A DNA stretch of 64,000 nucleotides, taken from positions 186,001 to 250,000 of the forward strand of contig JACKMZ010000002.1 of the NCBI GenBank assembly GCA_024235135.1, read 5' to 3'. The position numbers were made by a program, and so were the translations under genes. Shown in pieces: positions 51,346 through 59,810 of this stretch. Origin of the DNA: Gammaproteobacteria bacterium (GTDB lineage: Bacteria; Pseudomonadota; Gammaproteobacteria; Competibacterales; Competibacteraceae). The number at the start of each line of letters is the position of its first letter. Position 1 is the stretch's first letter. The notes under the pieces were generated by a model. It worked only from the letters and a program-made list of their open reading frames with translations, was not told the origin of the DNA and did no database searches.

Positions 51346-51417
51346 ACCCTGCCTGCGGCCTACCGCGGGGAGCACAGGGTAATCGCCGGTCGGAATAGGC
51401 CACCTGTTACGCGGTGG
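51346..51417 (+). promoter_or_regulatory. Structured 5' leader upstream of the giant surface protein
   Basis: The 231-bp gap after maf has no gene. ACCCTG (51346-51351) pairs with CAGGGT (51375-51380) around an inner GCGG-CCTA-CCGC hairpin (51355-51366). CCACC (51400-51404) pairs with GGTGG (51413-51417). The element ends 22 bp before the start codon, with AAGGAA as ribosome site. It does not match a riboswitch class I know, including c-di-GMP-I and cobalamin. Confidence 0.5.
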
Positions 51418-51439
51418 TCGATTAATAAGGAATATTTAT

Positions 51440-54400
51440 ATGCCCACCTATGCTGTTCATCGATTGGGTTTGTTTTTGGTCCTTTGGTTGTTGTTTCCAG
51501 CCTTGGGGTGGGCACAGGACGTTATTTACACGGTGTTGTTGGACACCGATCAGGATAGTGGCACCGGCTGCGCCGTCGTGCTGCCTGTAACCGGTTCAAC
51601 CGTGTCCGGCGTGGAACAGCGCCTTAGCGCGACCGTCGATACCGACACGTTGACTATTACCGCGCTGACCCTGGCCGAATGTAGTGGAGGCGCGTTCGGT
51701 GCCGCCACCCCCTTGTCCGGGACCCCGTATCCCGTGATCTCCAACGGGGGGATCAACGGCGCCGATGTGGTCGAATTGGCCGTGGCCAGTTCGGCTGTTG
51801 CCCCGTCGGGTGGTACCGTACGTCTCTATTTCATAGCCCAAGCCGCCGGTGGCGATGACCTGTTGGCCACGACCGACGGCAGCGCCACCGGCGCTCCGAT
51901 TCTTCTGACACTCAGCAGCACTCCCGTACCCATCCCGGCATTGACCGGTGGTGGATTGTTTTTGCTGGCTTTGTCGATGCTGGGCGTGGCGGTATGGCAA
52001 TTGCGCCGTCGTAGCGTACCCCGCTCGCTGAGCGTGTTGTTAGTGGCGATCACCGGTGTGGTTTTGGCCGCGACTCCCGACGGTGGGCTTGAGGAATGGG
52101 TCGGGATATCGCCTATCGCTACCGATCCTACCGGAGACAGTGCGCGTGCCGACACGGACATCGTCGCCGCCTTCGCGGCCGAAATGGAGGGCGTATTGGG
52201 CCTGCGGCTCGATATTCTCAATATCGAACAACAAGCCGGTGGCAACACACCGCCTAGCTTCACCAGTACACCGATAACGACCGCTACAGTGGGCGGCCCT
52301 TACTCCTACAACGTGACCGGCAGCGATCCCGATGTAGGCGACACCCTCGCCATCAGCGCGGTCACCCTACCGTCCTGGTTGATGCTGACCGATAACGGCG
52401 GCGGCAACGCCCTTCTGACTGGTGCTCCCGGTGCGGCAGACGTCGGCGCCAATAGCGTGGAACTGCGTCTCACCGACGGCGCGGGTGGCATTGCCGTACA
52501 GAGCTTCACTATCACGGTGGACGTGACGGCCAATTCTCCACCGGTCGCCGTCGCGCAAAATGTCAGCACGAATGAAGATCAGGCGATCGTCATTACCCTG
52601 GTCGGCAGTGATGTCGATGGCGACAGTCTCGCCTTTGCCCTCGCCAGCGCGCCAAACAACGGTACTTTGGGTGGAATCAGTCAGTTGACGCCGACTAGCG
52701 CCCAGGTCGCCTACACACCGAATGCCGACTTCAACGGCAACGACAGTTTCACCTTCCAGGTCAACGATGGCACGGTGGATTCTCCAGCCGCGACGGTGAC
52801 GATCGACGTGGGCGGAGTGAACGATCCACCGACGGCCAATCCCTCGACGCAGACCACGCCGGAAGACACGCCGATTACCCTGACGCTGAGCGGTAGCGAC
52901 CCGGACGGCGATGCGCTCAGTTTTGCCGTGGACAGTGGACCGAGCAACGGAACGCTTGGCGCCATTACGCCGCTGACGGACACGACCGCCCAGGTCATCT
53001 ACACACCGAACGCCGACTTCAACGGCAGCGACAGTTTCACCTTCCAGGTCAACGATGGCACGGTGGATTCTCCAGCCGCGACGGTGACGATCGACGTGAG
53101 CGAAGTGAACGATCCACCGACGGCCAATCCCTTGGCGCAGACCACACCGGAAGACACGCCGATTACCCTGACGCTGAGCGGTAGCGACCCGGACGGCGAT
53201 GCGCTTAGTTTTGCGGTGGACAGTGGACCGAGCGACGGAACGCTCGGCGCCATCACGCCGCTGACGGACACGACCGCCGAAGTGATCTATACCCCCAATC
53301 CGAACTTCAACGGCAGCGACAGTTTCACCTTCAAGGTCAATGATGGAACGGTCGATTCGGCTGCCGCAACGGTGACAATAACCATCGATTCGGTCAACGA
53401 CAATCCCGTGGCCAATGGGCAGACGCTAAATACCAACGAGGATGTCGATCTGCCCATCGTGTTGACCGGCAGCGACCTGGACGGCGATCCGTTGACATTC
53501 TCCATCATCACGCCGCCAGCCAACGGAACGCTGAGCGGGATTAGTCCGATCAACGACACCAGCGCCGATATTGCCTACACGCCGGACTTGAACTTTAACG
53601 GCAGCGACAGCTTCACCTTCCAGGTCGATGACGGCAATGGCGGCACCACGACCGCCGTGGTAGACATTACGGTCAATCCCCAGGCCGACGATCCGGTAGC
53701 CAACGCGCAAATGTTGACCATGAACGAAGACACCGCGTTGATGATCGTACTAACCGGCAGCGATCCCGACGGGGATTCTCTGACCTTTACGATCATTACG
53801 CCACCGACTTCCGGTACCTTCACTCAGCCGCTGATGCCGGTTTCATCCACCAGCGCCGATCTGGAATACATGCCGAATGCCGACTTCAACGGCAGTGACA
53901 GCTTCACCTTCCAAGTCGATGACGGCAATGGCGGGACGGCGACAGCAACCGTGGATATCACGATCGATGCGGTCAACGACGATCCCATGGCCGATGGTCA
54001 GTCAGTAACGACCGACGAGGACAACAGCGTCGTCATCACCCTGACCGGCGGCGATGTCGATCTCGATGCGCTGACTTTTGCGATCGACACCGGTCCTACC
54101 AACGGTTCCTTGGGGGCGATTACCCCACTGACCGATACCAGCGCGCAGGTGACGTATACGCCGACGGCCAATTTCAATGGTTCGGATAGCTTCACATTCG
54201 TCGTCAATGATGGCACGGTTGATTCTTCGGCCGCCACGGTGAGTATCACCGTCAATCAGCTCAATAGCGCGCCCAGCTTCACCAAGGGACCGGATCAGAC
54301 GGTTTTGGAGGATGCCGGTGCGCAGGCTGTGAATGCTTGGGCCACGGCGATCAGCGATAGCGACGGCGGCACCCAAACGCTTTCCTTCAACATTACCAAT

Positions 54401-57151
54401 AACAACAATCCGGGCTTGTTCGCGGCGGGACCGGCGATTGACGCAACGACCGGAACCTTGACGTACACGCCGAGCGCCAATGCCAATGGTAGCGCCACCA
54501 TTACCTTGGAGTTGATGGACAATGGCGGCACCGCCAACGGCGGGTCGGACACTTCCGCTCCACAGTCGTTCGACATCAATGTCACGGCGGTCAACGACCC
54601 GCCCAGCTTCACCAAGGGGCCCGACCAGACGGTTTTGGAAGATGCCGGTGCGCAGATCGTGAACCCGTGGGCTACGGGTATTTCAACCGGGCCAGCGGAC
54701 GAGGCGGGGCAAATACCGACGTTCAACATTACCAATAACAACAATCCGGGCTTGTTCGCGGCGGGACCGGCGATTTCCTCCGCCGGCGTGCTGACCTATA
54801 CTCCGGCGGCCAATGCCAACGGCAGTGCGACGATCACGGTGACGCTTTCGGACAACGGCGGCACCGCTAATGGCGGCGTCAATACCTCGGCGGCCCAGAC
54901 TTTTGTGATCAATGTGACGGCGGTCAACGATCCGCCCGTCGCACTAGCCAAGAACGGCGGCAACGTGCAGGCGAATATGCAGCGCATCGGCATTGATGCT
55001 AGCCTGCTGACCGGTGTCACCGATGCCGATAGCGGAATCAACGGTTGTATGCCGACGTTTAGCGTGGCCAGTATCAATACGGGAACGAACGGTACGGTAT
55101 CCAGCGTCAACCTGACCGCTGGCACTTTCAATTTCGAACCGTCCCCAGGTTTTGTAGGCGCCGCCACCGTTACCTACACCGTAAGCGACGACGGTTGTCC
55201 CGGCGCCGCCACCAGCACGCCCGCCACGATCAGTTTCAATGTGGTGGGACCGGTGATCTGGTTCGTCGATCCGACGGCGGCAAGCAACGGCACCGGTACG
55301 TTGGCTAGCCCGTTCAACAGCCTGGCCTCGGCCAACACCGCCAAAGGCGCCAGCACGAATCACCGAATTTTCGTTTACTCAGGTATGACCGCTTCGGGTG
55401 TCGGCGTGAGTCTGAGCGGCGATACGGCGCAAGCCACAGCCCAATGGCTGATCGGCCAGGGCGCCACGGGGACGGACTTCGATACGTTGATGGGCATCTC
55501 CCCGCCAGCGGATACGCGTGTCAGACCCAGCATCGGCGGCGCTCGGCCGACGATTCAGGGCACGCTGACGCTCAACGGTAACAACGTGCGTGCGCAGGGT
55601 TTCAACCTTTTGACCGGTAGCAGCACGGGTATCAACGATGCCTCGTCGGCGATCAGTGGCGTGACCGTGAGCCAAATCAGCGCCACCTCCACGACCGCCG
55701 CCGCCGTCAATCTGAGCAATTTGAGCGGTACCGTCTCGCTGACTTCGGTTTCGGCCAACGGTGCAAGCAAGGGTCTTATGTTGAATACCACGTCCGGTAG
55801 TTTCACCGTGACCGGTACCAGTACGACGGACGGGTCCGGCGGCACGATTCAAAACATCGCGCAACGCGGTATCGAGTTGATCAATGCCAGCAACGTGTCG
55901 CTCAGCAACATGACCCTGATCAATGCCAATCAGAGCGATGGCGCGGCTTCGGACGGAACCAGCGGCGGTAATGAAAATACCGACGAGAATGGGGCCATCT
56001 ACCTCGACAACGTTTCGGGCATCGACCTGGTCAATGTCGATATCAACGGCGCCGCTCAGCACGGTATCAATGGCCATATGGTCACCGACCTGGATATTTC
56101 CAATAGCACGATCCAGAACACCGGCAATGGAATTTGGGAGTCAGGCATCTACCTGTTCCAGCTCCGCGGCACCCAGGCGGCCGGTACCGACAACGTATTT
56201 TCCAATTCCATCATCAGGTCGACGGGGCAATTCAACGTCTTCGTGCGCAACAACGCCGCCACCAACGCCGCTCCGGGCGCCATGGACCGCCTGGTGTTCA
56301 ACAACATGCAGTTCCTGGATAGTGGCGCCAGCGTAGCCGGTGACCACGTGACCGTTTCCAACCGTGACACGGCCAATTTCCAGACCGTGGTGACTGGCAG
56401 TGCCTTCGACGCCACCCCCGGCGATACGAGTGATAGCATCCAAGTCGATGCGGGAGACACCAGTCATTCCGACGTTTCGATTACCGGAAGCAGCTTCGTG
56501 GACGGCAATCTGGCCATCAATATTTCCGGTTCCGGCACCGCGACCACCACCTTCAATGTATCGAATAATCCTAGCATTAGCAGCCGAGGCGGCAGTGGCA
56601 TCAACATAGCCGCCAATAGTTCGGCGCGGATGACCGGAACCATTTCCAACAATCCGGTGATCACCAGTAATTTTGCCAACAACAATGGCTTTGGGGTGGA
56701 CGTGGTGGTCGATCAGACGGGTTCCGCGGTGGTGGCCATCGACAACAATATCATCACCAGCATGGCGGTAGGCATTCGCGCTGGCGCCCGCAACGCGAAC
56801 ACCGGTACGGCCGACATCACGATCACTGACAACAACATCAGCACCGGCGGCAACTTCGCCTTCAACGCCATTCAACTGTTCGCAGGCAATGGCTCCCCCA
56901 GTGAAAGCAACCGGACCTGCGTCAATATGAGCGGCAACTCGACTGCCACAGGCTTCGGCGACGACGACTATTTCCTTGAACAGTACGCCGGCAACACCTT
57001 CCAGATTCAGGGTTTGAGCCCAGCCTCTGGCGCGACCCAAGCGCAGGTGGAGAGTTACATTGCAAACTCCAACGTCGGATCGCCGAGCGTCGATGCTTTC
57101 GGTGGCCTCATTGTCAACTACACGGCGGCGACTTGCGCTACCCCTCCATGA
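51440..57151 (+). CDS. Giant secreted repeat protein: tandem cadherin/Ig-like repeats and parallel beta-helix
   Basis: A 1903-residue surface or secreted protein. Signal peptide: residues 1-25 (LFLVLWLLFPALGWA). A 140-residue beta-rich domain follows, then VPIPALTGGGLFLLALS at 163 with a membrane helix and WQLRRR, which looks like an IPTL/PEP-CTERM sorting tail but is internal; a second hydrophobic stretch (LSVLLVAITGVVLAA) follows at about 197. Residues 270-364 are a putative Ig-like domain. Residues 365-941 are six repeats of about 96 residues with NEDxxxxITLxGSDxDGD and YTPNADFNGSDSFTFQVNDG; DxDGD suggests calcium binding. Residues 942-1162 are two repeats of about 110 (PSFTKGPDQTVLEDAGAQ). 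After one more repeat-like unit, from about 1272 onwards is a right-handed beta-helix rich in Asn, Ser and Gly. Adhesion or a matrix role is likely. Three tail-collar genes follow. Confidence 0.85.
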   Translation: MPTYAVHRLGLFLVLWLLFPALGWAQDVIYTVLLDTDQDSGTGCAVVLPVTGSTVSGVEQRLSATVDTDTLTITALTLAECSGGAFGAATPLSGTPYPVISNGGINGADVVELAVASSAVAPSGGTVRLYFIAQAAGGDDLLATTDGSATGAPILLTLSSTPVPIPALTGGGLFLLALSMLGVAVWQLRRRSVPRSLSVLLVAITGVVLAATPDGGLEEWVGISPIATDPTGDSARADTDIVAAFAAEMEGVLGLRLDILNIEQQAGGNTPPSFTSTPITTATVGGPYSYNVTGSDPDVGDTLAISAVTLPSWLMLTDNGGGNALLTGAPGAADVGANSVELRLTDGAGGIAVQSFTITVDVTANSPPVAVAQNVSTNEDQAIVITLVGSDVDGDSLAFALASAPNNGTLGGISQLTPTSAQVAYTPNADFNGNDSFTFQVNDGTVDSPAATVTIDVGGVNDPPTANPSTQTTPEDTPITLTLSGSDPDGDALSFAVDSGPSNGTLGAITPLTDTTAQVIYTPNADFNGSDSFTFQVNDGTVDSPAATVTIDVSEVNDPPTANPLAQTTPEDTPITLTLSGSDPDGDALSFAVDSGPSDGTLGAITPLTDTTAEVIYTPNPNFNGSDSFTFKVNDGTVDSAAATVTITIDSVNDNPVANGQTLNTNEDVDLPIVLTGSDLDGDPLTFSIITPPANGTLSGISPINDTSADIAYTPDLNFNGSDSFTFQVDDGNGGTTTAVVDITVNPQADDPVANAQMLTMNEDTALMIVLTGSDPDGDSLTFTIITPPTSGTFTQPLMPVSSTSADLEYMPNADFNGSDSFTFQVDDGNGGTATATVDITIDAVNDDPMADGQSVTTDEDNSVVITLTGGDVDLDALTFAIDTGPTNGSLGAITPLTDTSAQVTYTPTANFNGSDSFTFVVNDGTVDSSAATVSITVNQLNSAPSFTKGPDQTVLEDAGAQAVNAWATAISDSDGGTQTLSFNITNNNNPGLFAAGPAIDATTGTLTYTPSANANGSATITLELMDNGGTANGGSDTSAPQSFDINVTAVNDPPSFTKGPDQTVLEDAGAQIVNPWATGISTGPADEAGQIPTFNITNNNNPGLFAAGPAISSAGVLTYTPAANANGSATITVTLSDNGGTANGGVNTSAAQTFVINVTAVNDPPVALAKNGGNVQANMQRIGIDASLLTGVTDADSGINGCMPTFSVASINTGTNGTVSSVNLTAGTFNFEPSPGFVGAATVTYTVSDDGCPGAATSTPATISFNVVGPVIWFVDPTAASNGTGTLASPFNSLASANTAKGASTNHRIFVYSGMTASGVGVSLSGDTAQATAQWLIGQGATGTDFDTLMGISPPADTRVRPSIGGARPTIQGTLTLNGNNVRAQGFNLLTGSSTGINDASSAISGVTVSQISATSTTAAAVNLSNLSGTVSLTSVSANGASKGLMLNTTSGSFTVTGTSTTDGSGGTIQNIAQRGIELINASNVSLSNMTLINANQSDGAASDGTSGGNENTDENGAIYLDNVSGIDLVNVDINGAAQHGINGHMVTDLDISNSTIQNTGNGIWESGIYLFQLRGTQAAGTDNVFSNSIIRSTGQFNVFVRNNAATNAAPGAMDRLVFNNMQFLDSGASVAGDHVTVSNRDTANFQTVVTGSAFDATPGDTSDSIQVDAGDTSHSDVSITGSSFVDGNLAINISGSGTATTTFNVSNNPSISSRGGSGINIAANSSARMTGTISNNPVITSNFANNNGFGVDVVVDQTGSAVVAIDNNIITSMAVGIRAGARNANTGTADITITDNNISTGGNFAFNAIQLFAGNGSPSESNRTCVNMSGNSTATGFGDDDYFLEQYAGNTFQIQGLSPASGATQAQVESYIANSNVGSPSVDAFGGLIVNYTAATCATPP
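52532..54262 (+). repeat. Six tandem ~288-bp coding repeats
   Basis: The repeats encode units of about 96 residues. Units starting at 52820 and 53108 are exactly 288 bp apart and nearly identical in DNA, while outer units (53398 onward) have diverged. This suggests recent duplication or gene conversion in the centre. Confidence 0.85.
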
Positions 57152-57239
57152 ATGGGAGAAATTGTTTTAGGGCATTCACGGCGGGCGTATGGTGCAAGCC
57201 CGCCACTATCCAACAATCGGTGAAGATGAAGGAGAGATA

Positions 57240-57758
57240 ATGTCTGAGCCCTTTCTGGCGGAAATTCGCATGGTTGGTTTCAGCTTCGCACCGCGTGGTT
57301 GGGCCTTCTGTGACGGACAAATTCTGCCGATCAACCAAAATCAGTCCCTGTATTCACTACTCGGCACCACCTACGGCGGTGACGGACGCACTACCTTCGC
57401 CCTGCCCGATCTGCGCGGGCGCACGCCGATTCATGTCGGTAGTAGCGACGGTGGCAACCTGGGCTATGATCTGGGCTTCAAGAGTGGCGAAGAAACGCAT
57501 ACCTTGAGCGTCTACGAGCTGCCGCAACATACGCATACCGTGAAGGCGTCGCAAAACGAACCGACAAGCCCGGTACCCACAAACAATGTGCTGGGGGCGT
57601 CTCTCAACGAACTGTACGCCGATCCCTCGAATCTCGTCGCTTTGCAATCCGGCACTGTGGCCAATGTCGGGGGTGGGCAAGCCCACGACAACATGCAGCC
57701 TTTTCTTGCAGTCAATTTCTGTATCGCGTTGCAAGGACTGTTTCCGTCTCGCAACTAA
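57240..57758 (+). CDS. Phage tail-collar domain protein 1 (Mdp family)
   Basis: A 172-residue protein. The N-terminal collar signature is EIRMVGFSFAPRGWAFCDGQ, followed by LYSLLGTTYGGDGRTTFALPDLRGRTPIH. A variable middle part follows; an HTH (His-Thr-His) metal-type motif is at residues 97-99 (LPQHTHTV). The end is NMQPFLAVNFCIALQGLFPSRN. Related domains occur in phage short tail fibres and in the microcystin-dependent proteins of cyanobacteria. No other phage gene is nearby. ATG 57240 is chosen with AAGGAGAG just upstream. It follows the giant gene by 88 bp. Confidence 0.9.
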   Translation: MSEPFLAEIRMVGFSFAPRGWAFCDGQILPINQNQSLYSLLGTTYGGDGRTTFALPDLRGRTPIHVGSSDGGNLGYDLGFKSGEETHTLSVYELPQHTHTVKASQNEPTSPVPTNNVLGASLNELYADPSNLVALQSGTVANVGGGQAHDNMQPFLAVNFCIALQGLFPSRN

Positions 57759-57776
57759 GGTCTATAGGAGCGCGCT

Positions 57777-58295
57777 ATGTCCGAACCCTTCGTCGGCGAG
57801 ATACGCATGTTCGCCGGAAATTTCGCGCCGCGCGGCTGGGCTTTTTGCGATGGCCAGCTGTTGGCGGTATCCCAGAACGACGCCCTGTTCAGCCTGCTCG
57901 GGACCATTTATGGCGGCGATGGCCGCACCACCTTCGGTCTGCCGGATCTGCGAGGCCGCATCCCGATCCACGCCGGGCATGGTTCTGGATTGTCGGAGCG
58001 CCGTTTGGGCTCCAAAGGCGGGGAGGAAAAGGTGACGTTGACGACCAATCAGTTACCCTCACACACCCATCCGTTGCAGGCTTCGACGCAGAACGCCGTG
58101 CAGACCTCGCCTGGCAACAACGTGCTGGCTCAACCCACTTCCATCGATCTGTATCGGGTTACCGCACCGGACGCCGACCTGTCGGGGGATGCCATTACCG
58201 ATGTGGGCGGCAACCGCTCTCATACGAATCTGATGCCTTTCCTGTGCGTCAACTTCATCATCGCTCTGGTCGGCATCTACCCGTCACGCCATTAG
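57777..58295 (+). CDS. Phage tail-collar domain protein 2 (Mdp family)
   Basis: A 172-residue paralogue of the gene upstream, 18 bp after it. Same layout: EIRMFAGNFAPRGWAFCDGQLL, LFSLLGTIYGGDGRTTFGLPDLRGRIPIHAG, the HxH in LPSHTHPLQ, then a divergent stretch and LMPFLCVNFIIALVGIYPSRH. Identity with copies 1 and 3 is highest at both ends and lowest between residues 70 and 150, as expected if the ends fold and the middle is exposed. No signal peptide is seen. Confidence 0.9.
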   Translation: MSEPFVGEIRMFAGNFAPRGWAFCDGQLLAVSQNDALFSLLGTIYGGDGRTTFGLPDLRGRIPIHAGHGSGLSERRLGSKGGEEKVTLTTNQLPSHTHPLQASTQNAVQTSPGNNVLAQPTSIDLYRVTAPDADLSGDAITDVGGNRSHTNLMPFLCVNFIIALVGIYPSRH

Positions 58296-58304
58296 GAGGC
58301 CCCC

Positions 58305-58823
58305 ATGTCCGAACCGTTTATTGCCGAGATACGTATTTTCGCCGGGAATTTCGCGCCGCGTGGCTGGGCTTTCTGTAATGGGCAGTTGTTACCTATTTCA
58401 CAGAATACGGCATTGTTCTCATTGATCGGCACCACTTACGGGGGCGATGGCCGTACCACAACGGCTTTGCCTAACCTGCAGGGGCGAACTCCCATGCATC
58501 CGGGGCGCGGTCCGGGTCTCACGGACCGCCGTCTCGGAGAGAGAGGGGGCGTTGAAAGCGTAACGCTAACCGAGGCTCAGATGACCCAACACAGCCACGC
58601 TTTGCGCGCCGACACGGCCAGCGCGAATAGCCGTGATCCGACTAACAATTCCCTGGCGCGCGCTGCGGGAGGTTTGGCTTACATGCCTTCAGACAATCTG
58701 GTCGATATGGCGAGCCAAGCCCTACCCAATACTGGCGGCGGCCAAGCCCACAACAATATGCAACCTTTTCTGGCGATGAACTTCATCATCGCGCTGAACG
58801 GGCTCTATCCCAGCAGAAGCTGA
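58305..58823 (+). CDS. Phage tail-collar domain protein 3 (Mdp family)
   Basis: The third tandem paralogue, also 172 residues, 9 bp after copy 2 and with GGAGG as ribosome site. EIRIFAGNFAPRGWAFCNGQLL, LFSLIGTTYGGDGRTTTALPNLQGRTPMHPG, HxH in MTQHSHALR, and NMQPFLAMNFIIALNGLYPSRS. The three genes end in the same PSR-x motif. Copy 3 has the most changes in the otherwise strict PDLRGR segment (PNLQGR). Confidence 0.9.
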   Translation: MSEPFIAEIRIFAGNFAPRGWAFCNGQLLPISQNTALFSLIGTTYGGDGRTTTALPNLQGRTPMHPGRGPGLTDRRLGERGGVESVTLTEAQMTQHSHALRADTASANSRDPTNNSLARAAGGLAYMPSDNLVDMASQALPNTGGGQAHNNMQPFLAMNFIIALNGLYPSRS

Positions 58824-58957
58824 CGGCGCACAGTACAATCCGCACAAGGAAGCAGGAACATCAGGGATGATGATGGCTTTTGGGTGTGCGCAAGCAAGCC
58901 TCGAACGCCTGCCGTCAAGCACCCGCGCAGAACGGCGGGTAGATCGAGAGTATTCCG

Positions 58958-59263
58958 TCAGGTGAAGACCGCTTCGTAATAAAGCCGTTCGGCGTCCGGT
59001 GCCTGAGGCACCAGAAAGAGTGCCAAATCGCCCATCCGAGGATGATGCAGGGTATAAATCCCTTGAGGCAGTAGCGGTTCCAGCGGGGCGGCGAACAGCA
59101 GCGAAAAAGGTGATCGGCGCTCTCCACGCCGAGTGCCCGATCCGTTGACCTCGACCAGTTCCAGCTTAAGAGGTTCGGTGAGGCCGGCCTGGAGATGAAA
59201 AATCTCGCGTAGAAACTCTGTCCAAATGTCTTGCGTCAGGTTTTCCAGATTGCCGATGGTCAT
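58958..59263 (-). CDS. DUF6916 family small protein
   Basis: A 101-residue protein recognised as DUF6916-like: LKLELVEVNGSG, SPFSLLFAAPLEPLLPQGIYTLHHPRMGDLALFLVPQAPDAERLYYEAVF. The family is often found next to tail-collar genes, usually in the same direction; here it faces them from the opposite strand, 134 bp from the third copy. Mostly beta structure is expected. No signal peptide. Function unknown. Confidence 0.75.
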   Translation of the reverse strand: MTIGNLENLTQDIWTEFLREIFHLQAGLTEPLKLELVEVNGSGTRRGERRSPFSLLFAAPLEPLLPQGIYTLHHPRMGDLALFLVPQAPDAERLYYEAVFT

Positions 59264-59287
59264 AGCGATAGCTTTTCGAATGAGTCT

Positions 59288-59788
59288 CTATAATTCCTTG
59301 GCCATCACCAAGGCGTCTTCGCGACCCACCTTGGCGGGATAATAGTCTTTCCTCAGACCGACTTCGGCGAATCCGGCGCGTTGGTAAAGCCGCATGGCAC
59401 GCGGGTTGGAGGGGCGGACTTCCAGGAATATCGTTTTGACGGCGTTGATGCGCGCCAGATCCAGCAAGTGGTCCAGCATGCGGTGCGCCAGGCCCTGGCC
59501 GTGAGAGGCGGGTTTCACGCACAGGTTGAGAATATGAGCTTCGTCCAAAGTGATGGACAGAATGCCGTAGGCTTCGACCTGCCCTTCGATTTCCAGCACC
59601 CGGCAACGATAACCGACCCGCATGCAATCCCGCAGGATGCCCTCGGTCCAGGGGAAGACATAGGCGCTGGTTTCTATCTCCATGATTTGTTTGAGATCGA
59701 AATTCGCCATGGCCCGGAAATGGGCCGGCGGTTCCTTGGGAATATCGCCGCGGGGGTGGCTGTGTGATTTTGGAAGCACGATGCTCAT
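59288..59788 (-). CDS. rimI: Ribosomal protein S18-alanine N-acetyltransferase RimI
   Basis: A 166-residue GNAT acetyltransferase. Acetyl-CoA loop: VKPASHGQGLAHRMLDHLL; the RimI-type segments YVFPWTEGILRDCMRVGYRCRVLEIEG and VRPSNPRAMRLYQRAGFAEVGLRKDYYP are clear. ATG 59788 is used; it starts 22 bp past the UDG stop. A GTG at 59833 would overlap that gene. The first 25 residues are less conserved, so ATG 59710 is also possible. Confidence 0.9.
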   Translation of the reverse strand: MSIVLPKSHSHPRGDIPKEPPAHFRAMANFDLKQIMEIETSAYVFPWTEGILRDCMRVGYRCRVLEIEGQVEAYGILSITLDEAHILNLCVKPASHGQGLAHRMLDHLLDLARINAVKTIFLEVRPSNPRAMRLYQRAGFAEVGLRKDYYPAKVGREDALVMAKEL

Positions 59789-59810
59789 CGTGGTGTAGCC
59801 GAAGAGGTTA

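Noticed and set aside
51346..51417. Cyclic-di-GMP-I riboswitch
   Set aside because: GCACAGGGTAAT resembles the start of the consensus, but the GAAA tetraloop stem and ACGCAAAGCC core do not follow.
52532..54262. CRISPR-like periodic repeats
   Set aside because: The 288-bp period lies in one reading frame and encodes cadherin-like units; there are no short repeats with unique spacers.
55379..57040. Long minus-strand frames opposite the giant protein's beta-helix region
   Set aside because: They arise from the biased Asn/Ser/Gly/Thr codon use on the plus strand; their own sequences are rich in Arg, His and Asp without motifs.
57240..58823. Prophage remnant
   Set aside because: Only tail-collar domains are present; no integrase, capsid, terminase, lysis or other tail genes occur, and the genes sit between host genes.
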